A stretch of 64,000 bases of DNA from Chenopodium formosanum (GCA_024500155.1 CM044877.1:15567501-15631500); one strand, 5' to 3'. Numbered from the stretch's first letter, positions 46,078 to 57,608 are shown. Notes: generated by a model not told the origin, from the letters alone. Numbers and translations are program-made.

Positions 46078-46653
46078 GATGACAAACTTGAGCAAACTCT
46101 AGAATAAGTTAAACAAAATAGAAGGTCGTATTTTTGATATATTTTTTTTTTATTGACAGAAAGTAAGAACTCATATTTAAAGCAAAAAAAAAAAAAAAAA
46201 AAAAAAATTAAACATAAACTAACTATTCTACTCAAGCATCATATCAGAGAATTATGATATTCTATCAACTAAAACCCAAAACAACTATAGCCTACAAGAT
46301 TGCTTCATCTTTTCCCCCTTTTGGCATTATAAAAAAGTCCTGGTTTTCAAGTTAGTAAGCATCTAGCCACAGCCCCACAAGCAATTCATTGAGTGTGGAA
46401 AAATGAAGGCAGCGCTGCTAACTTCCCTTAGGAAAGTTCCACTCTCCTGTTTAAGCATTCATAATAGACAAGAGTATATATGTACATACGGTTCCAAAAG
46501 CATTCATGTACATACGGTTCCAAAAGAGATTAAACATCCTGCTAAAGTTTTTTACAAACCAATATATTTAAACATTAAAAGCAAACTGAAAATGTTCATG
46601 ACTGCTAAGGAAGTTAGGATAGGCTATTTATAGGAAGGCTAAAAAGGAAATGG
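46078..46653. other. Untranslated region between env-like ORF and 3' LTR
   Basis: A-rich with an A27 run near 46185. A 20-base phrase around ACATACGGTTCCAAAAG occurs twice (46482 and 46508). No gene. Confidence 0.5.
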
Positions 46654-48165
46654 CTAGGTCTGCAAGAGGTCCAGAATCTGCTTGCTGTCTTCCTTCTGTT
46701 GTGCAATGAGAGCTTCCAACCTTTGCTCAAGACTCTCCAGTTTTTGTTGGAACTTCTCCTCCTGTTCCTTCAGAACCTTGTCCTGAGCCTGCACTGATTT
46801 CTTCAGTTCTTTTAGTGCCTTCCCCTGCTCCTGCACCTGTTTTTCCAACTTTTGAAACTGAGCCTGCCCAGCAGATTCCTTGGCTTGAATTTCAACCCTC
46901 TCCATTCTATCAACCAATTCAGCCACTTGCCCTTCAAGTACTTTGTCATCAGTATCCAGCTCCAATGGTTTCTCCATGCTGGTCTGAGGCAGAGCACTTT
47001 CAGATAATCTCCTGCTCTTCCTAACAGGTTTATCACTCACTTCCTTTTGTTTTCTCTTTCCTGTTGACTTTTCAGCCTTCTCTTATTCCTTCTCTAACTT
47101 CTGAATCTTACCCTGAACTACCTCTAAGCTTAGACTTTCCAGAGTATCAACATCAATTACATTCTTTGGCTTCTCATCCAAGCCCACATACTTCCCTTTA
47201 ATCTTAACACCAAGACTCTTAAAAACTGTAGACAGAATAGCACCATATCCAACTTTTGTTCCACTTGGAACACAATGTGCCAAGTGCTGATACATAAGTG
47301 AGGGAAAATCAATTTTAATCCTCCTTGATAGACAGAAAATTACAGCCATGTCCATCAAACAAGCTTCACCCTTCTTTGCAGTTCTTGGTAAGATGGTCTT
47401 CTTAACAAGATTGAATAACAATTTATTTAAAGGACTCAGATCATTATGACTCATAATGTTCTTCCCCCTTTTTCCTCCTAGGGCTTCAACTATGTCACCA
47501 CTCAAGTAATTTCCAACCTTGACACTTGACTTACCCTTAATGTAAGTCTCATACCCTTTCATAGGGGTTCTCAGAATTTTGCTTAGTGTTTCCACATCTA
47601 ATTCAATATTCACTTTACTAACCTTACTTGTTATTATTCCCAATTTCGCTTCAAAATTTTGACTAAATTCAGTTATAGCACTCGGATACATCAAATTATC
47701 AGAAACTTTAACCAACAAATACTCCCAGCCTTGGAACTTAATTATATCAATAAATTCTAGAAATCTAGCACTCCTACACCAATCTAAATCAATACAATGA
47801 CCAACAACGTACCTATCAGCTTGAATTTCAAGCTCAGCTTGATCAATTTCGTCATCGTCCTCCGATTTCTCCTTTTCAGAACCCTCCTCTTCCAAATTGC
47901 GGGTAAACTCCTCAACTTCCTTAATGTGATCCTCCAGTGACTTTTCTTGACCTTTCTTGGCCTTCCACTCTCTCAATTTGTCAAGCACTGACTTGGTGAT
48001 GTTTTCTAATTGCTCGGGGTTAGGGTTTTGCATGTTGGATGATGGTGGGTTTATGATTTGAGTTTCAGTGTGAGAGACAATCGGAAGTGATGAAACTTCT
48101 TCTTGTTCAGAGGAATGGTTGTGGTGTGAGTTTTCAGACGAGCTTAGTGAGGTGATTATGGCCAT
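46654..48165 (-). pseudogene. Env-like ORF (plant transposon protein) with one stop
   Basis: Starts at the Met at 48165 and continues in one frame to 46654, about 503 codons, broken only by a TAA at 47083-47085. The N-terminal 110 residues are Ser/Glu-rich. The middle contains the conserved region SARFLEFIDIIKFQGWEYLL, LGIITSKVSKVNIELDVETL, found after pol in SIRE-type elements. The last 130 residues after the stop form a strong Gln/Glu/Lys coiled coil (KLEKQVQEQGKALKELKK). I see no obvious signal peptide or transmembrane segment, so envelope function is doubtful. The position after pol and before the 3' LTR is what earns the name env-like. Confidence 0.75.
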
Positions 48166-48634
48166 AGTTTCTTCTTCAAAAGGGTTTTAGAATAGTGTAG
48201 AAGTTTTTCACAGTGGAATAAATGATTTTGACAGCGTGATGATGTAAGGTGGTTGTGGGTTCCTTTTATAATTAATGAAGCGGTGTAAGGAATTTTAAGG
48301 GTTTTCAAAGCAGTCATTAATTGAACAAGTTCAACGAATTTTCCAAAAATAAAACACGCAGGAAGAATTTACCAAAATTCATTTTCTTTCCAAATTCATT
48401 TAACTTTTAAAACAAGATCACTGTTCACAAATACGCAATTGAAACACGCTTTCTACACATATACAATGTACATTACTACTAGCAAAATTAATTGAGCGTT
48501 TAATGAACTAACCTTCAGTAATCAACAACGATGACACTTCAGCTATGTTTAGCACACCAGGATTGTGCTAAATGCTCTTTTTGCTCTATTTCCATTATTT
48601 TTGACTTTGCCATATCTAGGAACTTCAGAAGCAA
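48166..48634. other. Spacer between pol and env-like ORF
   Basis: About 470 bp, non-coding. In some SIRE-type elements the env-like ORF follows pol more directly. Here a spacer separates them, which argues for a spliced or internal transcript. Confidence 0.45.
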
Positions 48635-51600
48635 TCAATTCAGCTTGATCATTCCAAGTTCTAGTCTCAATTTCTCATATCTTTCTCTGCTCAAGGGTTT
48701 GGTCAATATATCTGCAAGTTGATATTCTGTACTACAAAATACCAATTTTATGTTCCCTTGCTCCACCTTATCTTTTAGAAAGTGATGCCTTATGTGGATG
48801 TGTTTTACTTTAGAGTGTTGAACTGGATCTTTAGAAATACAAATAGCACTTGTGTTATCACAATAGATAGGTACGCATTCAAAAATAAGACCAAAATCTC
48901 TAACCTGTTGTTTTATCCAGAGTACTTGTGAACAACAAGCTGCTGCTGCCACGTATTCAGCTTCAACTGTAGATAGAGCAACTGTGTTTTTCTTCTTGGA
49001 ACCCCAAGAAACTAAACAAGGTCCTAAGAACTGTACCATACCTAAAGTGCTTTTTCTATTCACCAAATCACCTACATAGTCAGCATCAGTAAAGCCATGC
49101 AAATCAAATGAGTCACTTCTAGGATAGAAGAGACACAAGTCATCAGTTCCTTTCAAGTATCTAAGGATTCTCTTTACTGCTTTCAGGTGTGACTCCTTTG
49201 GGTTTGCTTGGAACCTGGCACACAAACCTACACTGAAAGATATGTCAGGTCTACTAGCTGTTAAGTAAAGTAAAGATCCTATCATGCCTCTGTACATAGG
49301 TTGATCAACACAAGTTCCAGATGGATCATCATCCAATCTGGTTGCAATACCCATTGGAGTATCATTAGTCTTAGCATTTTCAAGTTTGTATTTCTTGATC
49401 AGTTCCTTGATGTAATTTTGTTGATGAATCATGATTCCTTTCTCAGATTTCTTTATTTGCAGTCCAAGGAAGAAATTTAATTCTCCCATCATGCTCATTG
49501 CAAATTCTCCACTCATCAAGTCAGCAAAATACTTGCACAAAGATTCATTAGTTGCACCAAACAGAATATCATCAACATAAATTTGTACAACTAATATGTC
49601 AGTTCCATTTGATTTTAAAAACAGAGTTTTATCTATTTTACCACGTTTAAAACCATTTTGTAATAGGAACTTTGACAATCTTTCATACCATGCTCTAGGA
49701 GCTTGGTTCAGTCCATAGAGGGCTTTGTCAAGCTTGTAGACATGGTTTGGGAACTCTGGATTTTCAAATCCAGGAGGTTGTTCCACATAGACTTCTTCAT
49801 TTAAAAATCCATTTAGAAAAGCACATTTTACATCCATGTGGAACAACGTGAATCCCATATAAGCAGCAAAAGCAATAAGTAAACGAATAGTCTCTAACCT
49901 GGCTAATGCAGCAAATGTTTCTTCATAGTCTATTCCTTCTTGTTGATTGAAACCTTGTACAACCAGTCTTGCTTTATTCCTGACAAGGATACCATGCTCA
50001 TCTAGCTTGTTCCTAAACACCCATTTTAAACCTATTGTCTTCTTATCTTTGGGTCTAGGTTCCAGATGCCATACTTTGTTTCTTTCAAACTCATTTAGTT
50101 CAGCTTGCATAACATTAATCCAGTCTACGTCAGTTAAAGCTTCAACATAATTCTTTGGTTCCATAGAAGAAAGGAATGCATAAAATGCACAGAAGTTCCT
50201 AAGCTGAGATCTAGTGATCTGAGTTCCTTTTGTAATATCACTCATGATTGCATCAACAGGATGTGATTTCTGATGTTTCCAACGTTTAGGAGTAAAGTCC
50301 TTCACTGGATACAATCTTTCCTGTTCATTGTTGACTAGTTCTTCTGTAGGAACTTGTTCTTGAACCTCAGTTGGAACTTCGACAGGATTCTCCTCATTTT
50401 GATTCTGATCTTGTTCTTGAACAGGAGTTCCTGGAGCATTCTCTATTTTTGGTTCTTCATTTGCTTCCAGATTCGTTTGCTCACTAATTTCCACTAGCTG
50501 CTTCTGCAATGATGTTGATATTTCATCTGGATCTGTCTTGAGAACAAGTCCAATTTCAAAATCATTATCACAATCCTGTACATCATTTAAAGACTGTTCA
50601 GTTTCATCAAATATAATATGTACAGATTCCTCAACACACATTGTCCTTTTATTATAGACTCTATGTGCTTTCTTATTAGAGGCATATCCTAGGAACACAG
50701 CCTCATCACTACGTTCATCAAACTTTCCTAAGTTCCTTTTACCATTGTTATGAACAAAAAATTTACAACCAAAGGATCTAAAGTAAGAAATATTAGGTTT
50801 TCTCCCTTTGATCAACTCATAAGGAGTTTTTTTGGTAATGGCTCTAACTAATACTCTATTAAGGATATAGCATGCTGTATTCGCTGCTTCTGCCCAGAAG
50901 TTCCTAGGCAGACTACTTGAGATCAGCATTGTCCTGTCCATGTCTTCAAGGCTTCTGTTCTTGCGTTCCACTACTCCATTTTGTTGAGGATTCCTAGGGG
51001 CAGAGAAGTTGTGATCCATTCCATGTTCAGTACATAATTCATCAAATTTTGAGTTTTTGAATTTTGTGCCGTGATATGATCTGAGGTGAATTAATAGATT
51101 ATCTGTTCTTCTCTGTTCTTTCTTTACAAAAGCTACAAATTCATCAAAAGTTTCATCTTTACTTACAAGAAAGAAAACCCAAGTAAACCTTGAAAAGTCA
51201 TCAACAATAACCATAACATATCTCTTACCCCTTCTACTTTGGATTCTCATAGGACCACATAGATCCATATGAACAAGTTCCAAAGGTCTTTTGGTACTTA
51301 CCATTTTCTTGGACTTGAAAGAAACTCGAGTCTGTTTTCCTCTAACACAAGCATCACACACTTTGTCATATAGGAACTTAATACATGGAAGACCTTCCAC
51401 TAGTTCCTTAGATCTCAATTTATCAAGTAGAGTAAAACTTGCATGTCCAAATCTTTTGTGCCATAATAAAGGATCATTCTCAATGACACTAAGACATGTT
51501 AAACTACTATTAGGAACTTCGTTAAAATCAACAACATATGTGTTTCCTTTACGAATTCCTTCTAAGATGATGTTCCCAGTGTCATTGTGAATAATTCTAC

Positions 51601-51886
51601 ATTTATTAGAAGTAAATCTTACAGAGTTACCTTTGTCACAAAATTGTGAAATACTCAGCAAGTTGTGTTTGAGCCCCTCGACTAAAAATACATTATCAAT
51701 TGCATAGGAGCTTGACCTTCCTACTTTGCCGATGGCAACTATTTCTCCAGTCATGTTATCACCAAAGGTCACAGTTCCCCCATAGTAGGCATCCAGTGAG
51801 AGAAATCTAGATTTATCTCCAGTCATGTGCTTAGAACCACCACTTTTGAGGTACCAAGTGTTGTTCCCCCTCACTGGAACCTGCAT
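48635..51886 (-). CDS. Ty1/copia pol polyprotein, open but catalytically altered
   Basis: An uninterrupted frame of 1,083 residues. Protease region at the start: WYLKSGGSKHMTGD, with Lys at residue 14 where the active-site Asp (DSG) belongs. GAG-pre-integrase HKRFGHASF. Integrase core LVHMDLCGPM (first Asp), HLRSYHGTKF where the family has RSDHG (second Asp is Tyr), and NGVVERKNR (Glu). RT: KWVFRNKLDEHG, FAAYMGFTLFHMDVKCAFLN, QIYVDDILFGATN with the YVDD site intact. RNase H: STVEAEYVAAAACCSQV and CDNTSAICISKDPVQHSK. Upstream it is in the same frame as the zinc-knuckle part of gag, separated by one TGA at 51893. Protease and integrase are probably inactive. Confidence 0.92.
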   Translation of the reverse strand: MQVPVRGNNTWYLKSGGSKHMTGDKSRFLSLDAYYGGTVTFGDNMTGEIVAIGKVGRSSSYAIDNVFLVEGLKHNLLSISQFCDKGNSVRFTSNKCRIIHNDTGNIILEGIRKGNTYVVDFNEVPNSSLTCLSVIENDPLLWHKRFGHASFTLLDKLRSKELVEGLPCIKFLYDKVCDACVRGKQTRVSFKSKKMVSTKRPLELVHMDLCGPMRIQSRRGKRYVMVIVDDFSRFTWVFFLVSKDETFDEFVAFVKKEQRRTDNLLIHLRSYHGTKFKNSKFDELCTEHGMDHNFSAPRNPQQNGVVERKNRSLEDMDRTMLISSSLPRNFWAEAANTACYILNRVLVRAITKKTPYELIKGRKPNISYFRSFGCKFFVHNNGKRNLGKFDERSDEAVFLGYASNKKAHRVYNKRTMCVEESVHIIFDETEQSLNDVQDCDNDFEIGLVLKTDPDEISTSLQKQLVEISEQTNLEANEEPKIENAPGTPVQEQDQNQNEENPVEVPTEVQEQVPTEELVNNEQERLYPVKDFTPKRWKHQKSHPVDAIMSDITKGTQITRSQLRNFCAFYAFLSSMEPKNYVEALTDVDWINVMQAELNEFERNKVWHLEPRPKDKKTIGLKWVFRNKLDEHGILVRNKARLVVQGFNQQEGIDYEETFAALARLETIRLLIAFAAYMGFTLFHMDVKCAFLNGFLNEEVYVEQPPGFENPEFPNHVYKLDKALYGLNQAPRAWYERLSKFLLQNGFKRGKIDKTLFLKSNGTDILVVQIYVDDILFGATNESLCKYFADLMSGEFAMSMMGELNFFLGLQIKKSEKGIMIHQQNYIKELIKKYKLENAKTNDTPMGIATRLDDDPSGTCVDQPMYRGMIGSLLYLTASRPDISFSVGLCARFQANPKESHLKAVKRILRYLKGTDDLCLFYPRSDSFDLHGFTDADYVGDLVNRKSTLGMVQFLGPCLVSWGSKKKNTVALSTVEAEYVAAAACCSQVLWIKQQVRDFGLIFECVPIYCDNTSAICISKDPVQHSKVKHIHIRHHFLKDKVEQGNIKLVFCSTEYQLADILTKPLSRERYEKLRLELGMIKLN

Positions 51887-51892
51887 GAGAAA

Positions 51893-53715
51893 TCAAACAT
51901 TAGGTTCAGGAACCCAAGTTTCCTTGGGTTCCTGTGTAACAATAGTAGGTTTTTTCTTTTCGATCCATATCTGTTCTACATGCTTTTTATTTTTCTGTGA
52001 ACTCTTTTCTTTCTTAGGACACTTAACTTGTTTGTGTCCAGTATTCCCACAGAAATAGCATACTGTACTACTCGGCAGGTCAACATGTTTCTTTTCTTTT
52101 TGGAACTTCTTTTTGAAACCCAAACCTTCTGTTCTTTTGGTTTGAGCTTTGGTAATCCAGTCAGGAACTCTGTATTCTATGGGTTGTTTGCCTTTCCTAG
52201 CTTTCTCAAGTTCCCCCTCAAGTCTTTCTTTATCCGCTTTTATGATTTCCAAATCAGATTTTAGTTTTTCAAAATTCGGATATTGAGCAAGTGGAGGAAC
52301 TTCAGAATCAGGAGCATTAAGACAGAGTTTCATCAAGGATAGTTCCACATTCAACATTATGTTATCATGTTTTAACCTGTCAATAGTTTCTTTTAAATAA
52401 TTATTATCATCAAACTGACTAAAGAATATATATTGAATATCAAATTTCAGATTATCAACCCACTGACTGTTTTCTTTAAAAGTAACCAAAGCTTCATCAC
52501 TTTTATGTTTAGCTTTATGCAGATCTTTAAGATCTTCTTGAATCTCCAAGACAGTTGATATTAAGTTTTCTGTAGAGTAATGTCTAAGTTCTTTTCGAGA
52601 AAACCATACCTCAGATTCTAATTCCTTCAGCTTTGCCTTTTCATCTATTTTGGCCATCAAACATAGATGGGCAGTTTCCTCTGGTGGTTGTTCTTCCTCT
52701 TCCTCAGAATCTGAATCTCCCCAAGCGGCTAACATGGCTTTCTTTACATTGTCCTTGGTAAAATAAGGTTTGTAGACTCTTGACTCTTTGGATTGCTCCT
52801 TGCCTTTAGTCTTTCCTTTCACACCGTCCGGTAAAGGACAATCTTTAATGAAATGATCTTTTGAGCAGCACTTGAAACATGTTGTGTTTCTGGAACTTGC
52901 ATATTTCTTGTTCCTATCGAACTTCTTATAGTTCATCATCCTTTTGAAATTTCTTACTAGCATTGACATCTCTTCCTCATCAGCCTCTGATTCCTCTGAT
53001 CTTGAGCCTTAAGAGCCAGACTCTTGTTTTTTGAACTTTCAGAGTTGGAACTCAGATGCAGTTCATGAGTCATAAATGATCCAGCTAGTTGTTCCATGTT
53101 GAACTTTATGAAGTCCTTAGCTTCCTGCATAGTAGTAACCTTTGACCTCCATCGTTCATCTTGTGGTAGACTCCTCAAGATCTTCCTAGCCTGTTCATCA
53201 ATCGGAATGTGTCTGCCAAGGGAATTCAATTTATTAATAACATCATTGAACCTAGTAAACATCTCCTCTATGGTTTCCTTTGATTGCATTTCAAACCTTT
53301 CATATCTAGACATTAACAAATCAATTTTAGAACGTTTTACCTCATTAGTACCTTCATGAGTTACCTCTAGTAGATCCCAAATCTGCTTTGCAGACTTGCA
53401 TCCCATGATACGATTATGTTCATGAGGTCCAAGTCTACAATGCAAATACTTTATGGCTAAAGCATTCAATTCAAGTTTCTGATAGTCTTCTTTGTCATAA
53501 TCAGAAATAGGTTTAGGAACTACCTTGTTCTTTTCATTGGTTATGGTTATTTTAAAGTCACTAGCTTCAATAACACGCCAAACCTAGTAATTTTCAGCCT
53601 TAATAAATATCTCCATCCTGTTCTTCTAGTAGGTGTAGCACTTACCATTGAACATTGGTGGACGTTTGGTGGAATACCCTTCTTCAAGTTTCTCTTTGTA
53701 ATTCATCTCTCCAGG
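51893..53715 (-). pseudogene. Ty1/copia gag, broken
   Basis: The N-terminal part (about 53715-53470) starts NYKEKLEEGYSTKRPPMFNG and carries two TAG stops where Trp is usual. The open part 53469-52957 holds the UBN2-type capsid region (LEVTHEGTNEVKRSKIDLLM). A frameshift at about 52960 leads to 52969-51893 with two zinc knuckles, CFKCCSKDHFIKDC and CYFCGNTGHKQVKC, and a long coiled-coil spacer. Gag would form the particle in the cytoplasm; this copy is disabled. Confidence 0.85.
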
Positions 53716-53756
53716 AACTTACTCAGCAAAGTTATTCCCTTATACGAGAGTACCTT

Positions 53757-53768
53757 GCTCTGATACCA
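53757..53768 (-). promoter_or_regulatory. Primer-binding site of the copia element
   Basis: TGGTATCAGAGC on the minus strand, two bases from the 5' LTR; initiator Met tRNA type. Confidence 0.9.
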
Positions 53769-53770
53769 AT

Positions 53771-55019
53771 TGTTAGTTGAGACGATTAATACAAGGGGGG
53801 GTGAATTGTATAGAGTTCCTAGTTACTACTTTTTGTGAACAAATAAACAATGGGTATAGGAACTAAAGCAAACACAGTTTTTACGAGGAAACCTTCCAGG
53901 GCCCAACTGGAAGTAAAACCTCGACCCTACCTTAGGGATTTCAAACACAAATCACTTCACTATAATAGGGCAAACACCAAGTTTCAACCTATTAGACACA
54001 TACCTTTATTTCACAAGTTCCTCACTGGACTTGCTACTTGATAGGACCCTAACCTACCCAATCTAAGTACCACACTTAGATTCACTCGTACCACCAAAGT
54101 ACTACAAGTACTACCAAAGTACACAATACTCTCAACCTCACCAAAAAGATTAAACAAAACTGTGTAATAATCAAACTATAAAATCACCCAAATAACCCAA
54201 CAATTACAAATACACAAAGCCTATTATGATAGGTAAGCAATGCACGAAATCCAAAACTAATATGATAAGTTAAAAGCTTGGTAAACTTACTCGTTTAAAG
54301 CACTTAGATTTCTCCACGCATAAACTCACAAAAGCCTAAAATATTTTTGCTCTCTACTATTTATACAAGTAACACTTGTATAGAAAGTAGGTTTTCTAAA
54401 AAGATAAATATGTTAACTTGACTTATCTTTTATTAAACACGGTTTTGGTAAATCAAGTGGAATAAAATCTTCTGAAAATAAGAATAAAAGATTTTTATAA
54501 AGAAAACTTATCTTTCTTAATAAACCGACTTTAGATAAAAGATAATCTTTTTGTTAAAAAATCTTTTTCTAAAGTCTATCTTTTATTATCTTCCATATTT
54601 ATTTTATTTACCAAGCATACTTATCACATTTCTAATAAATCTCGTGCACTAACCTACTTACCATATTTACAATAATTTCTAAGAATAAATTTTAACAATT
54701 ATTGCTGCGCCGCATTCTGATGAGATGAATTACTCTGGCTTCAAGCATATCAAGTTCCACCAAAGAACTTTATTGCTAGCCTTCGAGTTTCTGTTAGGGA
54801 ACGTTCCTGTAAGGGAACTTAGTTCTTGTTAGAGAACTATTCCTCTGATTCGTTTAACTTCTTCAATAAAGATCTTCTTCATGTCTTCTTAGATTTAGAC
54901 AGTTCTTCAATCACCAAGATTATTCTGCACCTTGACTAATCACACACTAGAGAATCTTTATTAGATGAGTTTGCCTTTTATTTTAAGTTCCTCATCATCA
55001 AAACCTTTATGCTTCAACA
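53771..55019 (-). repeat. 5' LTR of the copia element
   Basis: TG...CA ends. Diverged by roughly 3% from the 3' LTR by eye. Confidence 0.94.
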
Positions 55020-55024
55020 CTCTT

Positions 55025-55191
55025 CGGGTATAGCATTTTTCACAAAGGTATGCAGACTCAAGCCGCCTTTGAACATGTCATTAGTAGGCCTCATTCCTGT
55101 AAACATTTCGAGTAAAAGGATCCCAAAGCTATAGACATCACCAATGGTAGACACCTCATTTCCGAGACCATATTCTGCATTCAGATCATGC
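55025..55191 (-). pseudogene. Receptor kinase second exon, before the retrotransposon
   Basis: After a TTTCAG acceptor (55192-55197) the exon reads HDLNAEYGLGNEVSTIGDVY, then SFGILLLEMFTGMRPTNDMF, KGGLSLHTFVKNAIPE. The first residues differ from the usual YAPPEYG, so the APE motif is damaged. The exon resumes at 44806. Confidence 0.85.
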
Positions 55192-55197
55192 CTGAAA

Positions 55198-56292
55198 TAT
55201 TATTACAATGAAAACATTATAAAGCAATAAATTAGAACCAATAGTTCCTCTAACTCCAACAGAGCTATATTGGTTCGCATGACTGCTATTGATGCCTTTA
55301 AGGAGGATCTTGGCTAGCCCAAAGTCACCGACATGAGCAACCAATTCATCATCAATGAGAATATTGCTCAGTTTTAAATTACAGTGAACTATTGGGGCAC
55401 CACATTGACGGTGAAGATAATCCAAGGAAAATGTAATATCAAGTCTTTGATGAAAACTCAAGTATAAACTTTTGACATTACTAGTTTCATGTGATGGATG
55501 CAACCAATCTAACAAACTTCCATTCACCATGTACTCACTTACCAATGCCTTGAAATCCCTTCCTTGATTATCAACACTTGAGCAAGCTGTTATTACCTTC
55601 AAAAGATTTCGGTGTCTGATGATTCTAAGGACCTCACATTCAGCAATGAAACTCTTTAAACCGCCATGATGTTTGAGGTTAAATGTCTTAATTGCAACAA
55701 CTGATCCATCCTCCTCGAGGATTCCCTTGTGCACAACCCCAAATGTTCCGCTGCCAATCAGATTTTCCTGCGAGAACCCATTAGTTGCTCTAAGGAGTGT
55801 CTGGTAAGAAAAATTTGGGAAATTTTTATGATCTGATATATCGGGAAACACAGGTTCACTAGTCTTTTTTCTCTTCCTTTTTTTCAACAACACAAGTACT
55901 AAAGCCAATACCAGAATAACTCTGAAAAATGAAGGAAGAATTGTGACTATCAATTTCTTCGTGCGCCCCTGTCTACTTTCCCGTTTGTCCGGACTATTAT
56001 TGCATCGAGGCAAATGTAAATTGACTATGCCTCCGCAGAGCCTATCATTTCCACTTAATAAAACATTTGTTGCATTATCAAAGACTCTGCGAATAGGTAC
56101 TTCACCTTCAAGGCTATTGTGTGAGAGATTTAGCAATCTTAACTGTAAGTCTGCTAGAAATGGCGGTATCTGCTCTGATAAATGGTTGTATGACAGATCA
56201 ATCTCAAGAAGACCCTTTAATGATCTCATTGCATCAGGAATACAACCTTCAAAGTTGTTTTTCCCCAAGTATAGGTATCTAGAGCAATGCAC
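55198..56292 (-). pseudogene. Receptor kinase: last LRRs, membrane segment and kinase lobe
   Basis: Reads RYLYLGKNNFEGCIP and further LRRs, CGGIVNLHLPRCN (C-terminal cap), then a membrane segment LPSFFRVILVLALVLVLLKK, then the kinase: IGSGTFGVVHKG (glycine loop), VVAIKTFNL (VAIK Lys), IVHCNLKLSNILID (Asp replaced by Asn), VGDFGLAKI (DFG). It is one base out of frame with the upstream LRR part. Confidence 0.9.
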
Positions 56293-57608
56293 CTACTAAT
56301 AGAGCTTGGAATCTGACCTGATAACATGTTACCATTCAGCAAAATGCTTTGAAGATTATTCAACTTCCCAACTTCTTCCGCGAGGGATCCGGTAAGGTGG
56401 TTTTCAGAAAAATCGATCATGGTAGACAAGGCCGGGAGATCAAAAAGTTGCAAGGGTATACCACCACTAAGACTCTTATTAGCAAAATATAATGCTGTTA
56501 GAGGTTTACAATTTCCAAGATTAGACAATATTTTCCCTTTAAGGTTGTTATGAGACAAGGAAAATGTAGACAACCTGCTTAAGTTTCCAATCGAATATGG
56601 AATGACCCCGGATAAATTGTTACCATTCATGTTTAGGATGTACAAATTTTGGAGTTGCCCTATACTCGAGGGAATGACCCCGGAAGGTCTGTTGTCATTA
56701 ACCACAAAATGTTGCAGTTTGGCTAAGTTTCCAATACACACTGGAATTTCTCCTACTATATTGTTCTTGTGTAATGCCAATATAATAAGGGATGAGAAAT
56801 TGCAAATGACTTCATGAAAAACTCCTTTGAAGTTATTTTGGCCTATTTGAAGCCATTGTAAGTGGGTATAATTGTCTAAAGAAGAAACAAAGTTCAAATC
56901 TTGGTCTTGGCCATACCCAAGGGAGTTATCAGAAAGGACTAGGCGCGAAAGCCTTTGCAACTTGTGCAGAGAAGGAACATGACCTCGAAGATGGTTTTGA
57001 CTCAACTGAAGAACATTGAGACTTGAAGAATTGGAAATTGAAGCAGGAATAAGACCAGTGAATCGATTGGAGCCTAAAGACAAATACTGAAGACGCGGAA
57101 GTGTATTACCTAAACCTGCAGGAAGATCTCCTTCTAACTCATTTTTCCTTAAGGATAATTGTGTCAAAAATGAGAGGTTAAAGATTGAAGGTGGGACTAT
57201 TCCATTGAATATATTCTCATCTAATACCATAATAGTCAGATTCTTTAACTTTCCTAGACTATCCGGAATCATCCCAACAAAGTTGTTACTTTCAAGGCTC
57301 AACTCCTGCAGGAATCTTAAATTTCCGATACAGGGAGAGAGTGTACCTGTGATTTCTGACGAATTCAGGTCTAGTTTTGTCACTTGCTCGTATGTACCAC
57401 CACAAGTAACCCCGTGCCACTCACAATATTGGACGGTATCATTCCATGACTTCATTACACCCAATGGATCATCTGTTAATTTGGCTTTGATTTCGAGCAA
57501 TGCCAACCTATCTGTTTCATTGTTCTGAGTTGTTGCGAGCTGAATAGAATGAAACAGAATAATGGTAGCAAAAATAATCATGTAAAATGATAGAGTTAAG
57601 CGTGACAT
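56293..57608 (-). pseudogene. Receptor kinase ectodomain, LRR region
   Basis: Starts MSRLTLSFYMIIFATIILFH (signal peptide). An upstream in-frame Met at 57782 would add 58 residues without a signal peptide, so it is not chosen. LRR cap, then about fifteen LRRs such as LKNLTIMVLDENIFNGIVPP. Open until the frameshift near 56281. Confidence 0.9.

Larger units (their letters stand above)
44807..55019 (-). mobile_element. Ty1/copia element, SIRE/Maximus-like, with env-like ORF
   Basis: A 10,213-bp element on the minus strand with LTRs of 1,254 and 1,249 bp, an initiator Met tRNA primer site, a polypurine tract and a perfect CTCTT target duplication (44802-44806 and 55020-55024). Order: gag, protease, integrase, RT, RNase H (integrase before RT, so copia), then an extra ORF before the 3' LTR. 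Large size and the extra ORF are typical of the SIRE/Maximus lineage. The LTRs differ at some thirty or more places by eye, so it is clearly older than the element at 29067. Gag and pol carry disabling changes. Confidence 0.94.
44604..57608 (-). pseudogene. LRR-XII receptor-like kinase (EFR/XA21 type), split by a retrotransposon
   Basis: A minus-strand gene from Met at 57608 to stop at 44604. Signal peptide (residues 1-27), N-terminal LRR cap with DRLALLEIKAKLTDDPLGVM and CEWHGVTC, many LRRs of LxxLxLxxNxxxGxIP type, a membrane segment (about 55960-55890), and a kinase domain in two exons. Such proteins sense microbial patterns at the plasma membrane. Damage: a one-base frameshift in the last LRRs near 56281; the catalytic loop reads IVHCNLKLSNILID where HxD is expected, so the catalytic Asp is Asn; the APE region at the exon joint is altered; and a 10.2 kb Ty1/copia element (44807-55019) cuts the last exon. 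Removing it and one CTCTT gives a continuous frame. DFG and GDVYSFGILLLEMFTG remain. Confidence 0.9.
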
